This document shows, piece by piece, positions 31,131 to 40,264 of a DNA stretch of 64,000 nucleotides (position 1 is its first letter; each line of letters opens with the position of its first letter). The notes beneath the pieces were generated by a model. The model was not told where the DNA came from. It searched no databases and saw only the letters and a program-made list of their open reading frames with translations. A program made the position numbers and the translations under genes. Source of the stretch: Gemmatimonadota bacterium (GTDB taxonomy: Bacteria; Gemmatimonadota; Gemmatimonadetes; Gemmatimonadales; GWC2-71-9); contig JADKJZ010000015.1 in NCBI GenBank assembly GCA_016720805.1, positions 102,501 through 166,500 of the forward strand. The letters are read 5' to 3'.

Positions 31131-32932
31131 TCTCCGAGGCACTCGCGCGGAAGCTGGACACGCTTGCGGATGGCCCGGGCGTCTATCTCTGGCGGGACGC
31201 CGAGGGGGAGGTGCTCTACGTCGGCAAGGCCAAGAAGCTACGCACGCGGGTGCGTTCCTACTTCGCCACCGACTTTCCCGACTCGCCGAAGCATCGGCTC
31301 CTGCAGCGGCGCATCGCCGACGTCGAGACGATCGTCGTCGTCAACGAGGCGCAGTCGTTGCTGCTCGAGAACAACCTGATCAAGGAGTATCAGCCGCGCT
31401 TCAACGTGCGGATGAAGGACGACAAGAGCTACCCCTCGATTGCCGTCACGCTCGGCGAACCTTTCCCCCGGGTGCTCGCGACCCGGCGCCGCGACATTCC
31501 CAAGGCGAAGTACTACGGTCCGTACACCGACGTCGGCGACATGCGCCGCACCCTGGGACTGGTGCGCCGGATGTTCACGGTTCGCTCCTGCGCGGACAAC
31601 ATTCCCGTTGATCGCCGCGAGCGTCCCTGTCTCGACTATCACATCGGTCGCTGCAAGGCGCCCTGCGTGGGGTGGCAGAGCGAGAGCTCCTATCGCGCCA
31701 TGATCAGCGAGGTGACCGACTTCCTCGACGGCCGGACCGTCGACCTCAAGGCGCGCATCCGGGTGATGATGCACGAGGCGAGTGAACGCGAGGACTTCGA
31801 GCGCGCCAAGGACCTGCGCGACACCCTCAAGTGGCTCGAGCAGGTCGAGACGCCGGCGACCGTGGACGTGGTCGGCACCGGGGACGCGGACGTCATCGGC
31901 TACGCGCGCGACGGGGACGATGCGGTTGGCGCGCTCCTCCGCATCCGGGATGGTCGGGTGATCGGCCGCGAGCATCGCTTCCTGGAGAATGTCGACGAGG
32001 TGCCCGATGGCGAGGCGCTCGAGGCGCTCCTGGTGCAGTGGTACGTCCCGCTGGCCGGGAAGGCGCGCCGGATGCTGCTGCCATTTCTCCCGGCCGAACT
32101 CGAGGGCCTCGAGGAGCTGCTCCCCGACGCCAGGATCGCCGTGCCGCAGCGGGGCGTCGGATCGCGCTGGAGCGAGCTGGCCGATCAGAATGCGCGCCAC
32201 CTGCTCGAGAGTCTCCGCATGGAGAGCTTCGAGACCGAGGAGCGGGTCGAGGACCCGGTCTACCTGCTGGGGAGAGAACTCGGGATGACCACCGTCCCGC
32301 GCACCTTCATCTGCGTCGACATCTCGACGGCCCAGGGGAAGGACACCGTCGGATCGCTGGTCACCTTCGAGGCCGGGCGTCCGCGGAAGGCCGAGTATCG
32401 CAAGTTCAAGATCCAGGGGCCTGGGCAGCAGGACGACTTTGCCGCGATCCACGAAGTCATCACGCGCTATTTCACCCGACGCCTCGAGGAAGGGAAGCCG
32501 CTTCCCGACCTGGTGGTGATTGATGGTGGGAAGGGGCAACTCGGTGCCGCACAGGATGCGCTCCGGGCGCTCGGTCTCGACCAGATGCCGCTCGCCTCGC
32601 TCGCCAAGCGGGACGAGGAGATCTACCTTCCCGGCCAAAGCGACCCGCTTCGGTTGCCGCGGCGCAACGCCGCGCTGCGGCTTCTGCAGCGTGCCCGTGA
32701 TGAGGCCCATCGCTTCGGCGTCACCTACAACCGGAAGCGCCGCACGCAACGTACGATCACCTCGGCGTTGCTCGACATTCCTGGCATCGGGGCGACCAAG
32801 CGACGCCTCTTGCTCACCACCTTCGGATCGCTCGCCGGGGTCAAGGCCGCGACCGTCGCCGACATCGCGGCGCTGCCTGGCTTCTCCGAGACCAGCGCAC
32901 AGAAACTGCTCGACGCCCTCAAGGGGAGCTGA
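31127..32932 (+). CDS. uvrC: Excinuclease ABC subunit C
   Basis: 601 aa. The N-terminal GIY-YIG nuclease has DGPGVYLWRDAEGEVLYVGKAK (split motif at residues ~14-35). A UVR domain (~200-235, EREDFERAKDLRDTLKWLEQ) binds UvrB. The RNase H-like nuclease carries CVDIST and VVIDGGKGQL, and a C-terminal helix-hairpin-helix pair (LLDIPGIGATKRRLLL) binds DNA. It makes both incisions in nucleotide excision repair. Four-base overlap with murJ; thrC follows directly after its stop. Confidence 0.96.
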   Translation: MISEALARKLDTLADGPGVYLWRDAEGEVLYVGKAKKLRTRVRSYFATDFPDSPKHRLLQRRIADVETIVVVNEAQSLLLENNLIKEYQPRFNVRMKDDKSYPSIAVTLGEPFPRVLATRRRDIPKAKYYGPYTDVGDMRRTLGLVRRMFTVRSCADNIPVDRRERPCLDYHIGRCKAPCVGWQSESSYRAMISEVTDFLDGRTVDLKARIRVMMHEASEREDFERAKDLRDTLKWLEQVETPATVDVVGTGDADVIGYARDGDDAVGALLRIRDGRVIGREHRFLENVDEVPDGEALEALLVQWYVPLAGKARRMLLPFLPAELEGLEELLPDARIAVPQRGVGSRWSELADQNARHLLESLRMESFETEERVEDPVYLLGRELGMTTVPRTFICVDISTAQGKDTVGSLVTFEAGRPRKAEYRKFKIQGPGQQDDFAAIHEVITRYFTRRLEEGKPLPDLVVIDGGKGQLGAAQDALRALGLDQMPLASLAKRDEEIYLPGQSDPLRLPRRNAALRLLQRARDEAHRFGVTYNRKRRTQRTITSALLDIPGIGATKRRLLLTTFGSLAGVKAATVADIAALPGFSETSAQKLLDALKGS

Positions 32933-34105
32933 ATGGATTGGCATCTTGAATGTTCCGACTGCGGCCTCGTCGCCGCCCCCGATGGCCTTCCCTCGGTGTG
33001 TACCGCCTGCGGTCGCCCCTGGCTGGTCCGCTATCCTGACCGCGTCCACAGCACCATCGAGCGCGCCGAAGTGCGTCGTCGCCATGGCATGTGGCGGTAC
33101 CGCTCGTTCATGCCGCTCGGTGTCAACGAGGAACCGGTCTCGCTTGGTGAAGGGGACACGCCATTGCTTCGGCTGCCGCACCTGGAGCGGAGCCTGGGCT
33201 TCACCAATCTTTGGGTCAAGGACGAGGGCACCAATCCGACCGGCGCCTTCAAGGCGCGCGGGCTCAGCGCCGCGATCACCCGCGCCGTTGCGGCAGGGGC
33301 CACCCGCTTCACCATTCCGACCGCCGGGAATGCCGGGGTGGCGAGCGCGGCGTACGCGGCGCGCGCTGGCGCCGAGGTCCGAGTCTACGCGCCGAAGACC
33401 ACGCCGCGGACCATCCTCTCCCAGATCACGGCGTTCGGGGGCGAGTTGGTCCTGCTCGATGGGCACATCGGCGATTGCGGCAAGGCGTCGCGAGACTATG
33501 CGACCCAGAGCGGCGCGATGGATCTGAGTACGCTGCGCGAGCCATACCGGATCGAAGGGAAGAAGACCCTCGGCCTGGAGCTGGCACTGCAGTTCGGCTG
33601 GGAACTGCCGGAGGTCATTCTCTACCCCACCGGCGGCGGGACCGGCCTGATCGGGATGTGGAAGGCGTTCCACGAGCTGCGCGAGGCAGGGTGGGTCACC
33701 TCCCCCATGCCGCGATTCTACACGGTGCAGAGCACCGGCTGTGCACCGATGGTGAAGGCATTCGAGGATGGCAGCGAGACGGCGACGCCGTGGGCTGATC
33801 CGTGGACCATCGCCAGCGGGCTCCGCGTCCCAGGCCCCCTCGGGGACAAGCTGATGCTCAAGATCCTGCGCGAGAGTGGGGGCGGGGTCTCGGCAATCGC
33901 CGACGCCACGATGGTCGACTTTGCGGCCCGCGGCACTCGGGAGGAGGGGGTGGACTGGTCGCCCGAGGGTGGGGCGGCTCTGGCGGCCGCCGTTGCCCTC
34001 CGCGATCAGGGGCAGTTGGGGGCCAGTGAGCGCGTCGTGGTCTTCAACACCGGTGCCGGCTGGCTCTACCGGACCCCCGAGGATTTGCTCGGCCCCATCC
34101 AATGA
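32933..34105 (+). CDS. thrC: Threonine synthase
   Basis: 390 aa. An N-terminal zinc-ribbon-like segment has CSDCGL (residues ~7-12) and CTACGRPW. The PLP lysine lies in NPTGAFKARGLS, and PTGGGTGLIGMWKAF is the phosphate-binding glycine loop. It converts O-phosphohomoserine to threonine. The zinc-ribbon class occurs in many bacteria and archaea. Other threonine genes are not nearby. Confidence 0.9.
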   Translation: MDWHLECSDCGLVAAPDGLPSVCTACGRPWLVRYPDRVHSTIERAEVRRRHGMWRYRSFMPLGVNEEPVSLGEGDTPLLRLPHLERSLGFTNLWVKDEGTNPTGAFKARGLSAAITRAVAAGATRFTIPTAGNAGVASAAYAARAGAEVRVYAPKTTPRTILSQITAFGGELVLLDGHIGDCGKASRDYATQSGAMDLSTLREPYRIEGKKTLGLELALQFGWELPEVILYPTGGGTGLIGMWKAFHELREAGWVTSPMPRFYTVQSTGCAPMVKAFEDGSETATPWADPWTIASGLRVPGPLGDKLMLKILRESGGGVSAIADATMVDFAARGTREEGVDWSPEGGAALAAAVALRDQGQLGASERVVVFNTGAGWLYRTPEDLLGPIQ

Positions 34106-34293
34106 TGGATATTCGGGGGTTCTTGAGGGGGAGGCTGAGTGTACCCCGGCCCTCCCTTGGGCGTCCCCTAGGCTGGAACAGGTCAACAACCGGCTGCTGT
34201 CGGAGCGCGTAATCAGTGTGGTCGCCAAAGAGGTGACCTTCCATCCCCATGCCGATTTCTCCGGGAATCGGCGGATCGAGACGAGGAGCTGCG

Positions 34294-35724
34294 ATGAGGA
34301 CGTTCGGATTCGTTGGAGTGGCGGCGGTGGCCATGGTGGCTCTTCCGCTCACGGCGCAGGTCGAGGGCAACCCGCACGTCATGCGGGTCTTCGCCGGTGG
34401 CCGCTATCAGGCTCCCCTCTGTTCGCTGAAGGGTGACTTCCGAACCAGCAGCGCCGGGATGTATCTCAAGACCTCCGTCGAGGGGGCCGACGGTGGCTCA
34501 CGGCCGGATGACGAAAAGCGGATCGGGATCATCAAGAAGGGCCGCGATCAGGCCCTCGAGGCGGTCAAGGCGAATCCCAAGAGCGGGGCGGGATGGTACT
34601 ACCTCGGCCGCGCCGAGCTGTTGCTTGGCAATCTTGTTGGCGCCGACACCGCCTTCACCAAGGCGACGGAGAATGCGCCGGCGTGTGCCGAGGAGATCAA
34701 GGGGTATCGCCAGCGCGCTTGGCAGCCGCTGCTGATCGTGGCGGCCGAGGCAATGAAGGCCTCGAAGAACGATGAGGCGCTGAGCCGGTTCCGCGAGGCG
34801 GCCATCATCTCGCGCGACTATCCGCAGGGGTTCTACAACACCGGCATCCTCTTCGCCAACACGGGCAAGCCGGATTCGGCCGCGCACTACTTCGCCCTGG
34901 CGGTGGAGAAGAGCGGCAACGATCCTCGGCTCGCCAAGGACAAGCTCTCCGCGATCGTGAACCTCGCCTCGATGTATCAGGCGATGGACAAGCACGCGGA
35001 AGCGGTCGTGCAGTTCCGGCAGTACCTCGCTGCCGAGCCGAACGACGCACAGGTCAAGAAGGCGATGGCCTCGTCGCTCCGCCTCAGCGGGCAGGTCGAG
35101 GAAGCGTCCAAGATCGAATCCGCGATGCTGACCTCCGCGCTCGCCGACGGGTCGGTGACGGCGAACGACCTGATGCAGATGGGTGTGAACCTCTTCCAGG
35201 ACAAGAAGTACCCGGAAGCGGCGGATGCCTTCGGGAAGGCGCTCGAGAAGGAGCCCTATTTCCGCGACGCCCTGTTCAACCTGGCGAACGTCTATCTGGC
35301 CGAGAAGAATGGGCCGAAGCTGGTTGAGACGGCGCAGAAGCTGTTGGCGATGGAGCCGCTCAACACGATCAACATGAAGCTCCTCGGCGAGGGCTACCGC
35401 GCCGCCAACGACCAGACCAAGCTGATCGAGACGGTCGAGAAGCTGGTTGGCGTGCCGACGAATGTGTCGATCGACAACTTCCAGATCCACAAGGACGGCG
35501 CCAAGCTGGCCGCGACGGCCACGGGCCTCGAGGCCACGACCCCGGGCGGCAAGCCGCTGCCGGCGATGGCCAAGACGCTGACGTTCGAGTTCCTGGATGC
35601 CACGGGCGCCGTGGTCGGGACCAAGGAAGTCGCCGTGCCTGCCCTGAAGGCCGGAGCGACCCACCCGATCGAGTTCGAGGTGACGGGCGCGAACATTCAC
35701 GGCTGGCGCTACACCGCAAAGTGA
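34294..35724 (+). CDS. Exported tetratricopeptide-repeat protein
   Basis: 476 aa. The start at 34294 is chosen for the GAGGAG ribosome site seven bases upstream and the signal peptide MRTFGFVGVAAVAMVALPLTAQ. TPR helices fill residues ~85-390, for example AGWYYLGRAELLLGNLVGAD and YPEAADAFGKALEKEPYFRD. The last ~80 residues form a beta-rich domain. It should be periplasmic or surface-bound and mediate protein contacts; function is unknown. It is monocistronic, with hairpin and tRNA-Gly after it. The 189-base gap upstream shows no gene. Confidence 0.87.
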   Translation: MRTFGFVGVAAVAMVALPLTAQVEGNPHVMRVFAGGRYQAPLCSLKGDFRTSSAGMYLKTSVEGADGGSRPDDEKRIGIIKKGRDQALEAVKANPKSGAGWYYLGRAELLLGNLVGADTAFTKATENAPACAEEIKGYRQRAWQPLLIVAAEAMKASKNDEALSRFREAAIISRDYPQGFYNTGILFANTGKPDSAAHYFALAVEKSGNDPRLAKDKLSAIVNLASMYQAMDKHAEAVVQFRQYLAAEPNDAQVKKAMASSLRLSGQVEEASKIESAMLTSALADGSVTANDLMQMGVNLFQDKKYPEAADAFGKALEKEPYFRDALFNLANVYLAEKNGPKLVETAQKLLAMEPLNTINMKLLGEGYRAANDQTKLIETVEKLVGVPTNVSIDNFQIHKDGAKLAATATGLEATTPGGKPLPAMAKTLTFEFLDATGAVVGTKEVAVPALKAGATHPIEFEVTGANIHGWRYTAK

Positions 35725-35736
35725 GGCCGGTGCGCT

Positions 35737-35761
35737 GCCGACGCCGTTGATCGGCGTCGGC
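35737..35761 (+). terminator. Hairpin after the TPR gene
   Basis: GCCGACGCC (35737-35745) and GGCGTCGGC (35753-35761) form a perfect 9-bp stem around GTTGATC. It lies 12 bases after the TPR stop. There is no T-tract, so termination strength is uncertain. Its loop contains the likely -35 box of the next gene. Confidence 0.55.
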
Positions 35762-35775
35762 GGCCGCGCTATCTT
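35747..35775 (+). promoter_or_regulatory. Likely sigma-70-type promoter of tRNA-Gly
   Basis: TTGATC (35747-35752) and TATCTT (35770-35775) are 17 bases apart, which is the optimal spacing. The -10 ends nine bases before the tRNA, so transcription would begin close to the mature 5' end. Confidence 0.7.
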
Positions 35776-35784
35776 GGTGGCCTC

Positions 35785-35857
35785 GCGGGAGTAGCTCAGT
35801 TGGTAGAGCATCAGCTTCCCAAGCTGAGGGTCGCGGGTTCGAACCCCGTCTCCCGCT
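35785..35857 (+). tRNA. tRNA-Gly (CCC)
   Basis: Cloverleaf with acceptor GCGGGAG/CTCCCGC (7 bp), D arm AGCTCAGTTGGTAGAGC, anticodon stem TCAGC/GCTGA with loop TTCCCAA (anticodon CCC, reads GGG), and T arm GCGGGTTCGAACCCCGT. No CCA is encoded. Confidence 0.95.
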
Positions 35858-35860
35858 TAG

Positions 35861-35901
35861 GTCCCGGACTGCCCTGTTGGCGGTCCGGGATCGCTCGTTT
35901 T
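35861..35901 (+). terminator. Rho-independent terminator after tRNA-Gly
   Basis: TCCCGGACTGCC (35862-35873) pairs with GGCGGTCCGGGA (35879-35890, one G-T pair) around CTGTT. TCGCTCGTTTT follows, giving a T-rich tail four bases after the tRNA. Confidence 0.75.
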
Positions 35902-35988
35902 CCCCCATACCCACCGATCTACCCCATCCCCGCCGCCACCGGGCAGGCTTGCGGCCGCGAACTCGCTTGAAGTGAGAGCCCTTAACCC

Positions 35989-36017
35989 TTGTCAGGGGGC
36001 CAACATAGCGTCATATT
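35989..36017 (+). promoter_or_regulatory. Candidate promoter for the DUF512-der gene run
   Basis: TTGTCA (5 of 6 to TTGACA) and CATATT (4 of 6 to TATAAT) are 17 bases apart, about 33 bases before the GTG of the next gene. This is the only promoter-like site in the 150-base gap after the tRNA terminator. Confidence 0.5.
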
Positions 36018-36049
36018 GACTCCGTGAATAACTCCCCCGGGCGGCTCGC

Positions 36050-37330
36050 GTGATCAAGGTGACCAGTGTCCAACCCGATTCGATCGGTGAGGAACTTGGG
36101 CTCGTGCCCGGCACCGAGCTGTACACGGTGAACGGCCGCGAGCTCGAGGACTTCCTCGACTGGGAGTTCCTGACTGCGGACGAAGAGTTCACGCTCGTCT
36201 TCCAGGAGCCTGGGGCTGACGAGGCATTCGAGGTCGTCGTTGAGCGTCCGGTCGAGGAGCCAATGGGCGTGGCGGTCGAGCCGCCCCGCATTCGGCGCTG
36301 CGCCAACCGCTGCGACTTCTGTTTCGTCGAGGGGAATCCGGATGGCGTCCGCGAGGTGCTCTACATTCGCGACGACGATTACCGGCTCTCCTTCCGGTAT
36401 GGCAACTTTGCGACGCTGACCAACCTCAAGCCCCACGACACCGCCCGGATCATTGAGTACCGGCTCTCGCCACTCTACGTGTCGGTCCACGCCACCGATC
36501 CCGCCATCCGGCGCTGGGTCCTCCGGAATCCCCAGGCTCCCGAGATCCTGCCGCAGATGCAGGAGTTCGCCGACCACGGGATCGAGTTCCACACCCAGAT
36601 CGTGATGTCGCCGGGCGTGAATGACGGCGATGCGCTCAAGCAGACGCTCGACGAGCTCTACGCCTTCGGCCCCTCGGTCCTCTCGGTCTCGGTCGTCCCG
36701 GTTGGGCTGACCGAGTTCTCGAAGCACCACCTCGTGCGTGAACCGGACGATGCCGAGTGCCGCAAGGCGGTGCTCCTGGTCGAGGCCGCATCCGCCCGTG
36801 CCCGCGCCGAGCGCGGCACCGCATGGGCGTACGGGGCGGACGAGCTCTATCTGCGAGCCCATCTCGACTTGCCGCCGGCCGAGAGTTATGGCTCGTTCGA
36901 CCAGGTGGAGAATGGCGTGGGTTCGGTGCGCTGGTTGCAGGAGCAGGTGCGGGAAGGCGCCGACGAGCTCCGCGGCTGGGAAGGCCGGCGGATCGCGGTC
37001 GTCACCGGCACCTCGATGGCGCCCTTGATGCCGATGGTGCTCGGGCCGCTCGAGGAAGCGACCGGCGCGACCTTCACGCTCCTCTCGGTCGAGAATGATC
37101 TCTTTGGTCGGCGCGTCACCACCGCCGGCCTGCTCCCGGGCAGCGCCATGCGCGACGCCCTGCAGGCGCTCGAGGGGATCGACCTCGCCCTGCTTCCCGG
37201 CGAGTCGGTCAACGACGCCGGTTTGTTCATTGATTCGCTCAGTGTCACCGCCCTTGCCGAGGCGGTGCCGATGCCGGTGCGGCTGTCGCGGACCTTTGTA
37301 GACGCCCTGATGGAGCCGTTGCCCGCATGA
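36050..37330 (+). CDS. DUF512 protein: PDZ-like plus radical-SAM-like domain (TIGR03279 type)
   Basis: 426 aa from a GTG. Residues ~1-75 form a PDZ-like domain (SIGEELGLVPGTELYTVNG). RCANRCDFCFVEGNPDGVRE (~83-102) carries a Cys cluster C-x3-C-x2-C as in radical SAM proteins, and the C-terminal DUF512 domain follows. Proteins of this kind sit next to der in Firmicutes and Cyanobacteria, and the same pairing is seen here with a four-base overlap. Function is unknown; an RNA or ribosome-linked role is suggested only by the der linkage. Confidence 0.87.
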   Translation: MIKVTSVQPDSIGEELGLVPGTELYTVNGRELEDFLDWEFLTADEEFTLVFQEPGADEAFEVVVERPVEEPMGVAVEPPRIRRCANRCDFCFVEGNPDGVREVLYIRDDDYRLSFRYGNFATLTNLKPHDTARIIEYRLSPLYVSVHATDPAIRRWVLRNPQAPEILPQMQEFADHGIEFHTQIVMSPGVNDGDALKQTLDELYAFGPSVLSVSVVPVGLTEFSKHHLVREPDDAECRKAVLLVEAASARARAERGTAWAYGADELYLRAHLDLPPAESYGSFDQVENGVGSVRWLQEQVREGADELRGWEGRRIAVVTGTSMAPLMPMVLGPLEEATGATFTLLSVENDLFGRRVTTAGLLPGSAMRDALQALEGIDLALLPGESVNDAGLFIDSLSVTALAEAVPMPVRLSRTFVDALMEPLPA

Positions 37331-38649
37331 GCAGAGCCACCGTAGCCCTGGTCGGACGCCCGAACACCGGGAAGTCGACCCTCTTCAATCGCCTCGTCGG
37401 TGGACGCGAAGCCATCGTCTCCGACAAGGCCGGCACCACGCGCGATCGACACTTCGGCGAGGCCAACTGGATCGGCGTCGACTTCTGGCTGGTCGACACG
37501 GGCGGGCTCGTGCCCGGCTCGCAAGACACGATGGACAAGGCGATCGGCGCGCAGGTCGAACGTGCGGTGGAGGAAGCCGACGTCGTGATCTTCCTGGTCG
37601 ACGGCAAGGACGGCATCAACCCGATCGATGCCGAAATCGCCGCCGGACTTCGTGCCTCCGGCAAGCCGGTCATCCTGGGCGTGAACAAGCTCGATGACAT
37701 CGCCGAGCGCGACGCCCGCTTCGTCTTCTACTCGCTCGGGCTCGGCGAGCCGTGGCCCGTCTCTGCCGCCACCGGGAAGGGGAGCGGCGACCTTCTCGAC
37801 GAAGTGGTGCGCCTCCTTCCCGAGTCGGATGACGACGAGGAGACCGAGCGGATCGATGTTGCGGTGATTGGCCGACCGAACGCCGGCAAGTCGTCGCTGG
37901 TGAACAAGCTCCTCGGCGAGGAGCGGCTGGTGGTGACGCCGATCGCCGGCACCACGCGCGACTCGATCGACACCGACTTCGCGTATGACGGCGGCGTGAT
38001 CCGCTTCATCGATACCGCCGGCCTCCGGCGGAAGGCCAAGGTCGAAGAAGACCTGGAGTTCTACTCGGGGATGCGGACGGAGCGCTCCATCGGGCGCGCC
38101 GACATCTGTCTCCTCGTCGTCGATGCCGAGCGCGGGATGCACAACCAGGATCTCCGCATCGCCAACAAGGCGTGGGACGCCGGCTGCGCAGTCATCGTCT
38201 ATGTGAACAAGTGGGACCTGATCCCCGAGAAGGACGCCAACACGGCGAAGCGTGGACAGGAACAGTTGATCGAGAAGGCGCCGTTCCTCGAATTCGTTCC
38301 GTTCCTCTACGGCTCGGCGTTGACCGGACAGCGCGTGCGCAACGTCCTCGAGCTGATCCGCAAGGTGGCCGACGAACGGAAGCGCCGCATTCCGACCGCC
38401 GAGGTCAACACCGTCCTCGAGGCGCTGCTCGAGCGGGCCGCCCCGCCGCAGGCCGCTGGCGACGAAGTGAAGCTGTTGTACGCGACGCAGATCGAGTCGG
38501 CGCCGCCGACCTTCGTCATCATCTGCAATCGACCGGACCACGTCGCCGAGTCCTACCAGCGCTATCTCATTCGCGGCTTCCGGAAGGCGTGGGGCTTCAC
38601 GGGCTCGCCCTTGCGCCTCAAGCTGAACCGGCGGGGAAACCGGAATTGA
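37327..38649 (+). CDS. der: Ribosome biogenesis GTPase Der (EngA)
   Basis: 440 aa with two GTPase domains in tandem, unique to Der. The first has GRPNTGKST (residues ~12-20), DTGGL and NKLD; the second has GRPNAGKSS near residue 184, DTAGL and NKWD. A C-terminal KH-like domain ends with GSPLRLKLNRRGN. It is required for 50S assembly. plsY starts on its stop codon. Confidence 0.97.
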   Translation: MSRATVALVGRPNTGKSTLFNRLVGGREAIVSDKAGTTRDRHFGEANWIGVDFWLVDTGGLVPGSQDTMDKAIGAQVERAVEEADVVIFLVDGKDGINPIDAEIAAGLRASGKPVILGVNKLDDIAERDARFVFYSLGLGEPWPVSAATGKGSGDLLDEVVRLLPESDDDEETERIDVAVIGRPNAGKSSLVNKLLGEERLVVTPIAGTTRDSIDTDFAYDGGVIRFIDTAGLRRKAKVEEDLEFYSGMRTERSIGRADICLLVVDAERGMHNQDLRIANKAWDAGCAVIVYVNKWDLIPEKDANTAKRGQEQLIEKAPFLEFVPFLYGSALTGQRVRNVLELIRKVADERKRRIPTAEVNTVLEALLERAAPPQAAGDEVKLLYATQIESAPPTFVIICNRPDHVAESYQRYLIRGFRKAWGFTGSPLRLKLNRRGNRN

Positions 38650-39269
38650 CGGCAGCGCTCCTCGGTGCGGTCGTGGCGTCGTACCTGCTCGGGGCGATTC
38701 CCACCTCGCATTGGGTGGCGCACGGCCTCAAGGGGATCGATCTCCGGACCGTCGGGAGCGGCAATCTCGGCGCGACCAACCTCTATCGTCAGCTCGGCTG
38801 GCGGTATGCAATTCCCGTCGGAATCTTCGACATGCTCAAGGGAGCCATTCCCGTGGCGGTCATCGGGCCGTGGGCTGGGGCGGGGGCGATCGGCTCACTC
38901 CTGCTCGGCGTGGTGGCGGTGTTTGGCCACGTCTTCTCCCTCTTCGTCGGCTTCAAGGGCGGCAAGGGCGTGGCGACTGGTGGCGGGATCGTCCTCGGCT
39001 TCGCGCCTTGGGCCTTTCTGGTGGCCCTGCTGGTGTGGATCGTGACGACGCGCCTGAGCGGTTACGTCTCGCTCGGCAGCATCCTCGGCGCCCTGGCGCT
39101 GCCGCCGGCGATCTGGTTGCTGCATCCGGCCGAGCGCGCCGCGGTCCCCTACGTCGTGCTGTTGTCGGCGCTGGTGATCTGGTTCCACCGGGCCAACATC
39201 CGACGGCTGATGGCGGGGACCGAGAACCGCTTCGGCACGGGCCGGCCCACCACCGGGGCGACCACGTGA
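38646..39269 (+). CDS. plsY: Glycerol-3-phosphate acyltransferase PlsY
   Basis: 207 aa from a TTG that overlaps the der stop (TTGA). It is an integral membrane protein of five or so segments with PlsY motifs SYLLGAIPTSHWVAHGLKG, GSGNLGATNLYR and FKGGKGVATGGG. It transfers the acyl chain from acyl-phosphate to glycerol-3-phosphate. The neighbouring gpsA makes its substrate. Longer ATG/GTG starts upstream lie inside der in the wrong frame. Confidence 0.94.
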   Translation: MTAALLGAVVASYLLGAIPTSHWVAHGLKGIDLRTVGSGNLGATNLYRQLGWRYAIPVGIFDMLKGAIPVAVIGPWAGAGAIGSLLLGVVAVFGHVFSLFVGFKGGKGVATGGGIVLGFAPWAFLVALLVWIVTTRLSGYVSLGSILGALALPPAIWLLHPAERAAVPYVVLLSALVIWFHRANIRRLMAGTENRFGTGRPTTGATT

Positions 39270-40264
39270 GCCGGGTGGCAGTGCTTGGCGCGGGCGCCTG
39301 GGGAACGGCACTGGCCGACTTGCTCGCAAGGAAGGGCCATGAGGTGCGGCTCTGGGCGCACGAACCCGATGTCGCCACCGCAATCAACGCCGACCACCTG
39401 AACCCACTCTACTTCCCGGATGCCCCGCTCGATCCCCGCTTGATCGCAAGCAGTGATCTCGCGGCCGTGCTCGACGGTGCGCCGGTGATCTGCTCGGTGG
39501 CACCGAGTCACGTGACGCGCGGATTGTTCGAACGGGCGGCGCCGATGGTGCGTCCCGGCACCCGACTGGTCTGCGCGACGAAGGGGATCGAGACGGAGAC
39601 GCTCGCGCTGATGAGCGATGTCGCCGCGGAGGTGCTGCCACACGCGCCGTTCGTCGCGTTGTCGGGGCCGAGTTTCGCCGACGAGGTGCACGAGGGCCAG
39701 CCGACAGCCGTCGTGGCCGCGTCGCGCGATGAGGCCGCCTGCGAGGAAGTGCAGCAGCTCTTCAGTACGCCCTACTTCCGGGTGTACTCGGGAAGCGATG
39801 TGACCGGCGTCGAGTTGGCGGGAAGCTTGAAGAACACCATGGCGATCGCCGCCGGCATCCTCGAAGGCCTCGGACTGGGTCACAATCCGCGCGCGGCGCT
39901 GCTGACCCGCGGCCTGGCAGAAATTGCGCGGCTCGGTGCGGCGCTCGGCGCTCGGCCGGAAACCTTCGCGGGGCTCGCCGGGATGGGGGATCTCATCCTC
40001 ACCTGCACCGGCGCCTTGTCCCGGAATCGTCAGCTTGGCGTGTTGCTGGCTCAGGGGCTGACGCTCGCCGAGTACCGCGCGACGCATCGCAACGTGGCGG
40101 AGGGGGTCAACACGGCACTCGGCGCGTCGCGGCTCGCGACGAAGCATGGCGTGGCAATGCCGATCACCGAGCAGGTGGCGGCGGTGTTGTATCAGGGGGC
40201 CTCGCCGCGCGAGGCGATCCGACTGCTGATGGAGCGGGAGCTCAAGGCGGAGCGATGGACATGA
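39266..40264 (+). CDS. gpsA: NAD(P)+-dependent glycerol-3-phosphate dehydrogenase
   Basis: 332 aa from a GTG overlapping the plsY stop. The Rossmann motif VAVLGAGAWGTALADLL is at residues ~4-20, CATKGIE and SGPSFADEV are further GpsA motifs, and ELAGSLKNTMAIAAGI has the catalytic Lys. It reduces dihydroxyacetone phosphate to sn-glycerol-3-phosphate for phospholipid synthesis. The next gene starts ten bases before its end. Confidence 0.95.
   Translation: MSRVAVLGAGAWGTALADLLARKGHEVRLWAHEPDVATAINADHLNPLYFPDAPLDPRLIASSDLAAVLDGAPVICSVAPSHVTRGLFERAAPMVRPGTRLVCATKGIETETLALMSDVAAEVLPHAPFVALSGPSFADEVHEGQPTAVVAASRDEAACEEVQQLFSTPYFRVYSGSDVTGVELAGSLKNTMAIAAGILEGLGLGHNPRAALLTRGLAEIARLGAALGARPETFAGLAGMGDLILTCTGALSRNRQLGVLLAQGLTLAEYRATHRNVAEGVNTALGASRLATKHGVAMPITEQVAAVLYQGASPREAIRLLMERELKAERWT

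Noticed and set aside
31238..34228. 996-codon antisense open frame over uvrC and thrC
   Set aside because: It spans two well-identified sense genes and their junction; a shadow of GC-rich codons.
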